Shown one piece after another: positions 42,093 to 51,632 of a stretch of 64,000 nucleotides of DNA. Made by a program: the position numbers and the translations under genes. Where the stretch lies: contig BGKB01000042.1 in the NCBI GenBank assembly GCA_003116975.1, forward strand, positions 62,001 through 126,000, written 5' to 3'. Below the pieces are notes generated by a model. The model was not told where the DNA came from. It worked only from the letters and a program-made list of their open reading frames with translations, and did not search any database. Source of the stretch: Aurantiochytrium sp. KH105. Lineage: Eukaryota; Sar; Bigyra; Thraustochytrida; Thraustochytriidae. The first letter of the stretch is position 1; every line of letters begins with the position of its first letter.

Positions 42093-45000
42093 TTAGCCAG
42101 CAAGGGGCTGCAGTCCAAGGACATCAGCACAAAAGGACTCGGCGGCGATTTTGGTGGTCGGTTTGAGAGCATCGACTGCAGTGCGGCCCATGAGCATCAC
42201 CAAGCAGCTCTGTAGCTCTGTCGGGGGAAGACTTTCGGCCTGCTCACCCAAAAACGCCTGCAGTGCGGACCAATTGAGGGGCGTTTGCAGTCCCGAATGG
42301 TTAAGCTCTGTCGTGAAAGCAGATAGGGTACTGATTGCAGAGCTAATTTCATCGAGCGTGACGCCCGAGACGGGGCGGTGATTAATATAGAGCCGCACGA
42401 GGTCTTCGAGATTAATTGTGTCCCGCGTGCGTGCTGTGGAAGCAAAGTCAGCGTACCGAACCTCGACGCACATGTCATCAATCTGCTTTTCACTGGGATA
42501 AAAACTGAGTGCTCGCATCAAACTGGGAATCTCGCGCAAGGGGACCCGACCTTCGGCGCGTCGAGGAGAGGTTGTCTCTTCTCCTTGGCACCGAATTTGC
42601 GCATAGAAGAAAAAGTCGACAATGTCCTCGAAAATGGCGCTCCGTGTCGCTTCCTGTCCATCCATCTCGGCAACTTCTGGGTCGAGAAGGGGCATGTACG
42701 GCAAGAGAGAGGCCGGTACGCCAGGGATTGGGGCCACGGCAATGGAAACTGCAGCTAAATCAAGCGCTGGCGTGTTGACCGTCCACAGATTAAAGGTCAT
42801 GTCCGGCCCACCGGCGGTGATGAGGTATTTGCCATCAAAAGAAGTTGCGAAACCGGAAATGGGACCGGGGTGTGCAATGAGACCCATCATCTTGAAAGGG
42901 TTTCCGTCCAGCGGAGTTTTCACGAGACCAATCACCTTTTCTGCTGTTGCGTAGGCAATGTAGTCGCCTCTCGTGGAGGAGCCCTTGCCCAGTCCATCTC
43001 CGGCCCCTCCTCCATTACTGCTTGCGAGGAACTGCATGCAGGAGATGGGTCCTCCGAAAGTCGGCCCGAGCGTTGTCTTACGGCAGCTCTTGTTGTTGGC
43101 GTTAAAGACCTTGAACTTGAAATCCGTGTTGCAGGTGATGATAGTGTCCTCGCGGTCGTCACGAGTGGCGGTCTGTGCGATGCAAAAGGTGGGCTCGCTC
43201 GTTCCATGCTCGATATAGACTGGCTCGGTCGCAAGTTTGATGCCATCCACTACAGAACTTTGCTCGAGGTCATACTCGACAAGCGTGCCATCCCGCGCTG
43301 TGGAAAAGAATCTGTTCGCGCCTTCCGCAGAAAGACCAAAAGTAAGACATGTCACGGGTGCTGTGTGGCTGATGTAGCGTCCGAGATACGTCCATCCATT
43401 ACGAGGTTCGCTACCATCACCGGGCTCGAGACCAGGCCCTGCTTCACCGCGTCGTTTCCCTCCATCCACTTTCATATGGTCCACGCTGGTGAAACCCTGG
43501 CCGTTTGCACTCACTACATCACTTGCGACAAAGCGGTAGAGGCCGACAGCGTGCTGTGTGTCGGCCACACCGAGAAAGCGTCCATCGAGGGAGAATCGTA
43601 GCGTGACAATGCCTGTTCCAGGACGAATCTGAAAGCAGGCAACCTCGGCCAGGTCATGCTTGCTGGCCCAGCGCAAGAGACGAACCATGCCGTTCTCAAA
43701 ACCCACGGCTAAGAGTGCTCCATCAGGGGAAAACGCTAGGCAGCTCGGAACGTCATCAGGGTGCAGAACCTTGACAACCTCTAACCTGCGATCCTCGTAC
43801 TCCCAACCTTGCAAAACGCCGTTTCGTGAGACGGCCACAACGTAGGGCTCCATGGGATGTGTGCAAACGGACGCAAGAGCTCCATCGAAACCTTGCAAAA
43901 GTAAAGTTCCATGGCGATGATCCGAGGACGCCTCTTCGAAGATTGCGGCATCGACACCAACGAGAAGAGCCCGCGTCGTGCCGACAACAAAGTCAGGAAT
44001 ACCATGTTTGATGCTCTTGCGTCTCGAGTTTGGCGGGGCAATGGGCGCGTCGCCGGCTGCTTGGGCAGAACTGAGGGATGCCGATGCAGCATGCGCAGCC
44101 TCATTGACAGGGACATCGACGTAGTGGACTTGGGATGTATTGGCAAAAGAGACGCTGTTGATGGGGCCGGCCTCCAGATCCTCGTACCAAGCGACAATGC
44201 GAAAGTCCATGTCGTAGAACCGCACACTTTCATCTGTGCCGCATACAACGAGAAGATCGTCGCACATGGTCATGAAAGGGATTCCACCGGAGCGGTTGAG
44301 CTTGACGACCTTGACGGCAATGCGCGCAGGCATGTCAGAGAGTGTTGTGGTCTTGCTTTCCATGGTCGCTTCATCAAGGAAGGCATCTGCTGCGCCAACA
44401 GCAGCTGCAGCCTCCGCTGTTGCTGCAGCTGCCCCGCCGGCTGGGATCGAGGACGTTGAGACGACTTCCCAAAGTACGAGATTGCCCTCTTCCGTGCCCG
44501 AGACGGCCCTTGCAGGCGCGCCCGTCTGCGCATTTCCAGGGGAGAGGAAGATGGTATGGGCGAAGTGGCCAATCTTGGTGCCAAAGTCGGCGGCGTCCAT
44601 AGGAGGTGGTGTGCGACACTCGAGCTTGTGCGCAGCCCAGGACCAAAAGGTGACACGCTGAGGCGCCGTCGTGACGAATTCGTGCACGTTGGCGCCACTA
44701 AACTGAATGCTCGTATACGCAAAAGGATCGCGCGGGGAGTTCACAGCGAGATCATTTGTCTCATCTTCCTCGACATCAGAGGATGTAGATGACGGGCTCG
44801 GTGATGGCAGAGGTTTGTCATTGCCTGCTGCTCGAGGGCATGCGCGCGTGTACAGTGCGCCGTCATGGTCGACTGTCCACTCCCAAACAGAGACTTCTTG
44901 ACCCTGCTCAGAGCTACCGAGCGATGCGATGAGCATGGCGTCTGGGGAGATGTCAATGCCCACCACTCCGTTCTCGTGAGGATTGAAGATGGTCTTGATC

Positions 45001-45657
45001 GGGGTTCCTGAGTACGAGTCCCATACAACAATCATTGAGTCAGCCCCGGCATCTGCAGTGACAATCCACCGTTTGTCTGCGCTCACGGCGCAGGCTGTGA
45101 TTGGATTGCAATGACCTTGCAAAAGCGTTTGCCGCCGGTGCACATAATCGTAGAGGACTCCGGTATGCGCGCACAAGTAGAAGACCACCTGAGTATTTGA
45201 AGCGAAGAAGAGAAGGAAGCGCATGCGAATGCGATGCGATGCGGATGTAGAGTTCACGTCATGTCAGTGCGCGCGTTCGTGCGTGTGATCTTCAAAATCG
45301 TCGAGCGATCATGAATTCGATATGTATCGTTAACTTACGTTTCTGTTGTCATCTGAGAGGTTATGTACGCTACCTCGGACATCCTTGTTGCAGCCAAAAC
45401 TCCACTTGAGGGCCTGAAGATGTCAAGATGGCGTTTTGATTGTAAGCACACAAGGTTTGATTTTCAACGCCAGCGTTGGTTAGTCTGGTCTCGATCTTCG
45501 CGTGAATTTGGTTCGATCATCGTCATCTCCTTATTGAAATGGCAAGGGCATTTTTCTATCGCAAACGTACGAGGGCTTGTCCGAGCTGGTCGGCACGGTC
45601 ATCTTGGCCGCTGCTCTTTTCTTCGGGCGCTCCTCTTTCATCAGCAGGTCCTGCCAT
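42093..45657 (-). CDS. CFAP251: CFAP251/WDR66, flagellar calmodulin- and spoke-associated WD40 protein (three exons)
   Basis: Spliced CDS: exon 1 45657-45571, exon 2 45413-45339, exon 3 45188-42093; 1085 residues. CFAP251 belongs to the calmodulin- and spoke-associated complex at radial spoke 3 and affects flagellar beating. Exon 1 starts at an ideal ACCATGG and gives 29 residues. Exon 2 restores the family block 'LKWSFGCNKDVRG' and 'VHNLSDDNRN', and exon 3 continues 'VVFYLCAHTGVLYDY...LLQGH', as in animal WDR66. A long double WD40 region follows. The C-terminus (about 890-1070) has the EF-hand-like fold typical of the family ('LREIPSLMRALSFYPSEKQI'). Both introns are phase 0 (157 and 150 nt). 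Reading exon 3 alone would begin at an ATG inside intron 2 and lose the conserved N-terminus. Confidence 0.92.
45189..45338 (-). other. Intron 2 of CFAP251 (150 nt)
   Basis: Donor GTAAGT at 45338-45333; acceptor after a CT-rich tract, ACTCAG ending at 45189. A CTGAC branch-like motif lies between. Phase 0. The splice restores the family-conserved junction NLSDDNRN/VVFYL. Confidence 0.9.
45414..45570 (-). other. Intron 1 of CFAP251 (157 nt)
   Basis: Donor GTACGT at 45570-45565 after CTC; acceptor TTCAG ending at 45414 before GCC. Phase 0. Removing it joins the ATG-bearing first exon in frame with the exon carrying LKWSFG. Confidence 0.8.
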
Positions 45658-46542
45658 GGTTGTTGTTGCTGCTACTATTGCTATAACGCGCGCGCTTGCG
45701 CGATGGACCAACGACCAGAAGAAAAGAGTCTGGGTTTGCTTTCGTATGACTTTCTACAATCTCGTTTGCTCCTAATTCCTCGCTCTCTCAATCGCCCGAT
45801 CGATCGTCCACCCACGTTGATAGAAGTTTCTCGAGCGAGCGAGCGAGCGAGCGATCGCTCGAACGATCTATTGACTGATCCGAGCCGGGCCCGCCCGCGC
45901 TCAAGAGCAGGCAGCGCCAGAGCGGTCCTGCTGCTGCACAGCCTCCGTGCTCTCTTTTTCCCTTTCCCCTTCACATTACTTACCGCTCTCAGCCGTCGCG
46001 CACACCTCTCGCAAACTGCGTTCCGCAACGGATCCCCTTTCACTGGCCCTGTCACCTCCCCTTCCCTCCACTGACATCAATTCCTCGCGAACTAGTTTTC
46101 CCGTGTGTGCCTTCTTTTCCCACCCAACCGATGTATATTATGAAACCATTCTATTTCGCCTTCACTACTCGGTCAAACTAATTCCCGAGTCGACACCACT
46201 GCCACCCTTTCCACTCGGCGAAACTCGTTGCGTGGTCGTGCTCAGTCCACCTTAACCACGCCCCCAACGTCCGCAGTACAGACCCCCAAATTAAGGCGTA
46301 CGTGGCGCGTGCGATTCGTGGTCAGGGTGGCGGGGAACGGGGGGAACGCGGGGAGCGGGCGCGGGGAACGGCGGGAAAGGCGCGAAAGGAGGGCGGCGAG
46401 AGGCGGAGAGAAGAGGGGAGAAGAGGGAGAGGGGAGGGAGGGAAGAGGGAGGAGTGGGTGGAGAGGAGGCAGCGCCAGATCGGCAACAAGAGCAGAGCAG
46501 AGCAGCAGCAGCAGTGGAGCAGCAGCAGCAGCAGCAGGGAAG
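45658..46542. promoter_or_regulatory. Divergent spacer CFAP251/uS11
   Basis: 885 bp between two divergent starts. It contains a GAGC/GATC run with the 12-bp palindrome GAGCGATCGCTC near 45847-45858, a CT-rich tract (45947-45972), a long purine-rich GGGGAACG/GGAGAGG region (about 46320-46470) and AGC repeats directly before the uS11 ATG (46483-46537). No coding signal seen. Confidence 0.5.
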
Positions 46543-46998
46543 ATGACCACCATCAAGAAGAAGGGCGCGGCCGTGGAGGAGAAGACGACCCTCGGCCCCA
46601 ACCGCCGCGAGGACGAGCACCTCTTCGCCGTGGCGCACATCTTCGCCAGCTTCAACGACACCTTCGTCCATGTGACTGATATCTCCGGCCGCGAGACCCT
46701 CGTCCGCGTGACCGGTGGCATGAAGGTCAAGGCCGATCGCGACGAGTCGTCGCCGTACGCCGCCATGCTTGCGGCCCAGGACGTCGCCGCGCGTCTCAAG
46801 GAACTCGGCGTCACCGCCCTCCACATCAAGCTGCGCGCCACCGGTGGCAGCAAGACCAAGACCCCCGGCCCCGGCGCCCAGTCGGCCATGCGCGCTCTTG
46901 CCCGCGCTGGCATGACCATCGGCCGCATTGAGGACGTCACGCCCATCCCCCATGACAGCACTCGCCGCAAGGGTGGTAAGCGTGGTCGCCGCCTGTAA
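46543..46998 (+). CDS. RPS14: 40S ribosomal protein uS11 (S14e)
   Basis: 151 residues, exactly the length of human RPS14. uS11 sits on the 40S platform near the mRNA exit and is needed for 18S rRNA 3'-end maturation. Near-identical family blocks are present: '[15 protein letters not shown]', '[20 protein letters not shown]', '[20 protein letters not shown]' and the basic tail '[14 protein letters not shown]'. Only the first 20 or so residues diverge, as usual. Single exon with no intron in the coding part. The AGC-repeat leader lies immediately upstream of the ATG (AAGATGACC). Confidence 0.98.
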   Translation: MTTIKKKGAAVEEKTTLGPNRREDEHLFAVAHIFASFNDTFVHVTDISGRETLVRVTGGMKVKADRDESSPYAAMLAAQDVAARLKELGVTALHIKLRATGGSKTKTPGPGAQSAMRALARAGMTIGRIEDVTPIPHDSTRRKGGKRGRRL

Positions 46999-47874
46999 GT
47001 TCCGTCTTTTTTTACGGACTTGCTTGCTTGGCTTTCGGTGCTAGGGACGGCCCGCGGGATGCAAGACAGTGAGCCGACGACCGGCGTCTCTTCATTGCTG
47101 CTGATGCATCTCTATTGCGCAAGATGCTCTGTGGTTTGAGAGGTCATTTCTGGGTCATTTTCTCGTTGTCAATGCATGTCCGAGCCGTAACGCTTTTTGC
47201 TGCTCAACGCTCCTTTTAGTGTCTGGCTTTCGGGGCCCCGCCGACACGCCGTCGCGCAGGGGTGGCCGCCATGAACGAGATTCCTCCTCTTTCCCGCTTC
47301 CTACCCTCTTTTCCTCTTTTTCATCTGAAGGGATGAAATTGAGGGTGGGTGGAGAGGGAGAATTTTTTTTCTGGCGCCCAGCCTCTGCCGGGCCCCATCT
47401 ACATCCTATAAACCAATAAGTTTTACCTTTGGTTTTGCGCACTACGTATCACTCCATTTGTTTTTGAAAAGTTGGCTGTTGATGACGAGGACCTGGCCGG
47501 GCAGGCCACGCGTCCTTGGGTCCTATAAGACCATCCTTGAAAGTTTTTCTCGATCGAGCTTGCCGGATTGACATGCATGCCTTTCAAAAAAAGCGTGCGA
47601 CTGGTGTGTTATGTGTGCGCGCACGAGACATTTGTCTCGGGGTGAGCTCTCCAATTTGTTTGAACCTTGCGAGCTCGTTGGAAGCAGCATGCCATGTCAA
47701 AGCAAACAAAGTATCGAACGTGGGTCCATGAAACAAGTCCGGCTTGTCGTGGACAAGGAAAGAAACCTGTTCTTTCGAAGCGCATACATCCCATTTATAT
47801 CAATCACACTCTACGCGATCCTTCTTTTGGAGGGAGGTAAAAAAGTGATGTGGATTAAAATTACAAAAAGGAAT
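46999..47874. other. Convergent 3' spacer
   Basis: 876 bp between the uS11 stop and the channel-gene stop. Mixed composition, AT-richer towards 47560-47870. No convincing frame, RNA gene or repeat seen. Confidence 0.5.
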
Positions 47875-50874
47875 TCAGTCATCGCGAGGGACGCGCGGAG
47901 AACGCAAGAGATTTATACTTTGGCGAATGCTTTCAACGTCGGCAAGCATCCTGTTCTGATTCTCGTGGAGATTCCGAAAATCATGCAGTAAAATCTCGAG
48001 AGAAAATTTGCTTGAGTCCTCGAGCTTGCGAAGACGCTCTGTCATGGCGCGAATCTCTGCAACGTCAGTCTTTGCGTCCTGCCACTGAGCGATATTAATG
48101 CGGCGGCGGCGCCCTTCGGCAGCGGCAATGTCCGCTGCTGATGGCTTATTGAGCGCCTTTGCGTTCGAGCGCAAGATGCTCTGCATTTCGTGGCGGAGCT
48201 TGACATTGGCATAGTATACGTTGCCCGAACCAACGAGAGCCATGATGTCGAGGATCATTTTATCGGGCACAGCAACTCGCTTGCCATTGGGCTTGGTGCC
48301 GATGACGGCAGCGATTTCGCTATAGGACACAAACACCTTATTGACATTTTCAGGGCGAACTGCAAACACTTGCAAGCGGTAGAGCGCGTTGTTTTCCCCG
48401 ATGAAGCGACTTGGCAGCTGGGCAAGGTCCGGAGGCGTCGCCAAGGATCTTTCAGAGAGGCTACAGAATTGCCGCGCTCGCCGGAAGCCACGTACGACGG
48501 AACGTCCAGCGTTCTGCACGCTGACACGTAGGCCGGTAGCCCACGCGTGAAGACGGCGGACGACGGGCGAAGGCCCAACACCAGCTTGCTCGTCAGGAAA
48601 CCTAGCGTAAGAATCAAGGATCTTGTCGAGTCGTGTCGCAAATTCTTGGCCATTGTCGTCGTCTTGGTCTCGGCCCTCAACGTCTTGGTCGCCACCATAC
48701 GTATTGTTGCCACGCTGTTGCGCAAGGGCCGGAGGGAATGATGCATAAGATGGTGGCCTTGAAGCATTCGCAGCGTTTTCCCGCAGGCGTGCAAGCACAG
48801 CCTCGGCTTTGGACGCTCGCGCGTCAGCAATGGCCTGTTCAGAGCGCTGACGATGGTGAGCGTCGGTGAAGACAATGGAGAAATAGAATGCGGATATTGC
48901 AAGAGCCGCAAAGGGGATGACGACAAAAAACTCAAAGAGCCACAAATACACAAAGAAGCGGACGGTGGTGTCGGTGGCAGCCTCGCTGGGGGTCCCGGTA
49001 AGGTGCTGGCCCTGCATCAACGCGGTCCACGCAGAACTGCCCGAATCAATGTGCATTGTCAGTATCGCCAGGATCGCATTGTAAAAGCTATTGAACTGCT
49101 CGTAGCGATGATGCAGCACAATAAGGTTCACCATCGCAAAGACGACCCAGAGCATCATGAGGATGATGAGCGCTGGGGTGTAGTAGAAAAAGCCGCTTAC
49201 GATGGCTGTCCAGGTTTGGCTGAGAGCGGGGACGAGCGAAATGTACTTCATGATACGAAGCATGATGCAAAGGAGCAAGAGGGCCATTATTTGCTTGATG
49301 CGATTGAAATTGATTCCAAAACTCTCGCTCTCGCATTCGGAAGGCCCTGCCTCACTGCTGCTAAAGTCGAAGTCGTTGCTTTGAATACCTGTTTGAAGGA
49401 GAACGAGGAAGAAACAGTAGAGTGCAAGGAGCACAAAGTCGACCGCATCCCACCATGATCGATATTTGCGATAGTGCGCAATGCGCGTGGACCGTGAGTG
49501 GATGGCGCAGCAGGCGCGCGCAAGGGGGAACAGCGTGCCGAATCCAATGTAAGCAATGGCGAGGATGAGAACCACCGCGACAAATGTCGCCACGGCGTTG
49601 AGGTCCCCATTTTGTGTGGCAATATCTCCAAGTTGCGCTAGTGCGAGGACTTGTTGAGATGACTTGGCCATGCCACTGAGACTGATTTGAAATGATAATC
49701 GTGCAACGAACATGGCCTTTGCCGGCTCGTTGACTGTGACTACGGCGGTGGATAATGTCCTGGTGTTGCCATCCACCCATGCAAACTCGTACGCGTTGCT
49801 TTCCGCGGTGGACTCATTGAGAAAATTAACCTGCATGGTGTATTGAAGGTCTTGAATGCGCTCAACGAATGAGGCATTCGAGAGGCTGGTATTGAGTGTA
49901 TTCATGTGCCAGTCACGAGTGCCAATGAAGCACCCTGACTGAGAGCCGTAGGGAATGGCGAGACAGCGATCAAAGGAAGCCAAGGCCGAGGTGCTTGCGA
50001 TGCTTTCCGTCCACAAGCGATTCAACAAATTATCGTCGGGGCCGTCATCGCCATCATTGAAGCCTGCAAAGCAGAGCGTGTCTGACGAAGGGTGCAACTC
50101 GACGCTGGACACGAACCAGTCAATGTCGGTGGCATCCTCTGCATCAAATTCGACGAGCAGACCAGAATCTGCGGGGCTCACCATGCTTCGTTTCTGCGCT
50201 TGGTTTGACACATCATGGCATACGCCAAGCGCTGATCCTGGTTGACAGAGGCGCAGCGAGAGAATGTCAGCATGGTAAGCAAAGTATTCTTGGAGCGAGT
50301 CCACATCGTAGGGGCGAATTTGTTGTTTGTACTCTGTTGACAGCTCGTCAACCGTCTTGACTTCTGCGGCAGGGCAGCTCGTGTCCTGAAGAAAGCGCTC
50401 ATGCAAAGGACTTGTGCGATTTACCGAGATGTCAGCGTCGGTATTGACGATTTGCGTGGCAGCAATCTGATCGAACAAGATGTATGAGTGGGAGAAAAAG
50501 GCGGTGGAGGACAAGCTCAGGTGGATTTGCGCTCCCGTGTAGAGGAGCGCAGAGTCGGCCCTGCCAAATGCCCAGAATGCAAAAATGAGCAGCACGATGA
50601 TCCAGACAATGTAAAACAGGATGCCTCGCTGAAGACGGGCCCGCTGTACTTTGACATCGAAGTTTTCGAGCAGGAGATCAAGAGGGACGCAGCAGTTCTG
50701 CCGTTTCCATACATGACGCGGCGGAAGACTTGTGCCCTTGTTTGTCGTGCGCCAAGTGTATTGGTCCGCGTCCGTGTTTGAGAAGCCAGCCTCGTTGCCA
50801 AGGACTGTAGCTCTGTCCTCCGCGCTTGCTGTGCTTGCGCTCGACGCGGCCTCCAAGTCCACCATCTGGAGCAT
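47875..50874 (-). CDS. Polycystin/PKD2-like cation channel
   Basis: 999 residues from the first in-frame ATG (50874). One helix (84-104) is followed by a large extracellular domain (about 105-425, with several Cys and N-glycosylation sequons). Five more helices lie at about 427-450, 476-495, 525-545, 565-587 and 640-668, with a re-entrant pore stretch near 595-620 ('FNSFYNAILAILTMHIDSG'). This is the polycystin (TRPP) plan. Stretches such as 'WWDAVDFVLLALY' and 'RIKQIMALLLLCIMLRIMKY' resemble the S3-S5 region of PKD channels. The C-terminal part (about 670-999) is cytosolic, with coiled coils at 672-700 and about 930-990. Polycystins are Ca2+-permeable channels, often ciliary or flagellar. 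The frame stays open upstream to 51192 without an ATG, so a 5' exon carrying the true start is possible. Confidence 0.82.
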   Translation of the reverse strand: MLQMVDLEAASSASTASAEDRATVLGNEAGFSNTDADQYTWRTTNKGTSLPPRHVWKRQNCCVPLDLLLENFDVKVQRARLQRGILFYIVWIIVLLIFAFWAFGRADSALLYTGAQIHLSLSSTAFFSHSYILFDQIAATQIVNTDADISVNRTSPLHERFLQDTSCPAAEVKTVDELSTEYKQQIRPYDVDSLQEYFAYHADILSLRLCQPGSALGVCHDVSNQAQKRSMVSPADSGLLVEFDAEDATDIDWFVSSVELHPSSDTLCFAGFNDGDDGPDDNLLNRLWTESIASTSALASFDRCLAIPYGSQSGCFIGTRDWHMNTLNTSLSNASFVERIQDLQYTMQVNFLNESTAESNAYEFAWVDGNTRTLSTAVVTVNEPAKAMFVARLSFQISLSGMAKSSQQVLALAQLGDIATQNGDLNAVATFVAVVLILAIAYIGFGTLFPLARACCAIHSRSTRIAHYRKYRSWWDAVDFVLLALYCFFLVLLQTGIQSNDFDFSSSEAGPSECESESFGINFNRIKQIMALLLLCIMLRIMKYISLVPALSQTWTAIVSGFFYYTPALIILMMLWVVFAMVNLIVLHHRYEQFNSFYNAILAILTMHIDSGSSAWTALMQGQHLTGTPSEAATDTTVRFFVYLWLFEFFVVIPFAALAISAFYFSIVFTDAHHRQRSEQAIADARASKAEAVLARLRENAANASRPPSYASFPPALAQQRGNNTYGGDQDVEGRDQDDDNGQEFATRLDKILDSYARFPDEQAGVGPSPVVRRLHAWATGLRVSVQNAGRSVVRGFRRARQFCSLSERSLATPPDLAQLPSRFIGENNALYRLQVFAVRPENVNKVFVSYSEIAAVIGTKPNGKRVAVPDKMILDIMALVGSGNVYYANVKLRHEMQSILRSNAKALNKPSAADIAAAEGRRRRINIAQWQDAKTDVAEIRAMTERLRKLEDSSKFSLEILLHDFRNLHENQNRMLADVESIRQSINLLRSPRVPRDD

Positions 50875-51304
50875 CTCTTCGTGGGATCTTATCTTCTTCT
50901 CGAGAGGATCTCTGACGGGGCGGGAGCGCCGAGACTGGCCGGTGGACGCGATGCGCTGTGGCGCGCACGGGACCCCGTTGTTGTGTGGCGCGCCGCGCGC
51001 CCCCCCCAGCGGCGCGCGAGCCCGAGCGTCGAGTAAGCTCTTCAAGTAGTAGAACCTGGAATCCCTTATTTGTCGATGAAAGAATCGAAAACTTGTCGTG
51101 GTAGTAGGGCCTAGAAGGCCCAGTTTGGCCCAGGACACATGTTCATGAGCCTGCTGCTCAGCTGTCACGATAAGAAGAAAGAGTGCACATTTTCAACTAG
51201 TATCTGTATAAACGGTTGCTTGCTTTGAATAAAAAGAGCACGATGTCGGCAAAGAAAATTTGGAGAGAACTTTTAGCGAAGAACAACGGCGAACATCAGT
51301 AAAA

Positions 51305-51632
51305 ATGCAACCGACCTGGACCTTTCTTATCCAGCTAGCCCCTTCAATTCAAAATCGAACGACGTAAGCTTTCATTTGATGCGCTTGACTTTTGATTCTC
51401 GATCCGACCGATTTCTTTTCATTTATTCAGCCGACCCGCACGCCCGCCCGCCAGCCAGCCCAAAATATCCACGTCGATAAGCAAATATCATTTGCGAAAC
51501 AAGAAGATCCTGCTGCGCGCTCCCACATGTCCATTTGTTCGCTTCCTCTGTGTGACCTTGCGCGTGCGCACGCGTCTGTGCGCTTTGTTGCGTGTCACTT
51601 TTTTTGGTGCGTCTCTTGCCATTCGCATTTGA
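51305..51632 (+). other. Candidate two-exon small ORF (weak)
   Basis: ATG at 51305, donor GTAAGC at 51364, then a strong CT-rich acceptor ending ATTCAG at 51430 (67-nt intron). The joined frame runs to a TGA at 51630-51632, giving 86 basic residues without a recognisable domain. Splice motifs are better than the protein, so a non-coding spliced RNA is equally possible. Confidence 0.2.
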
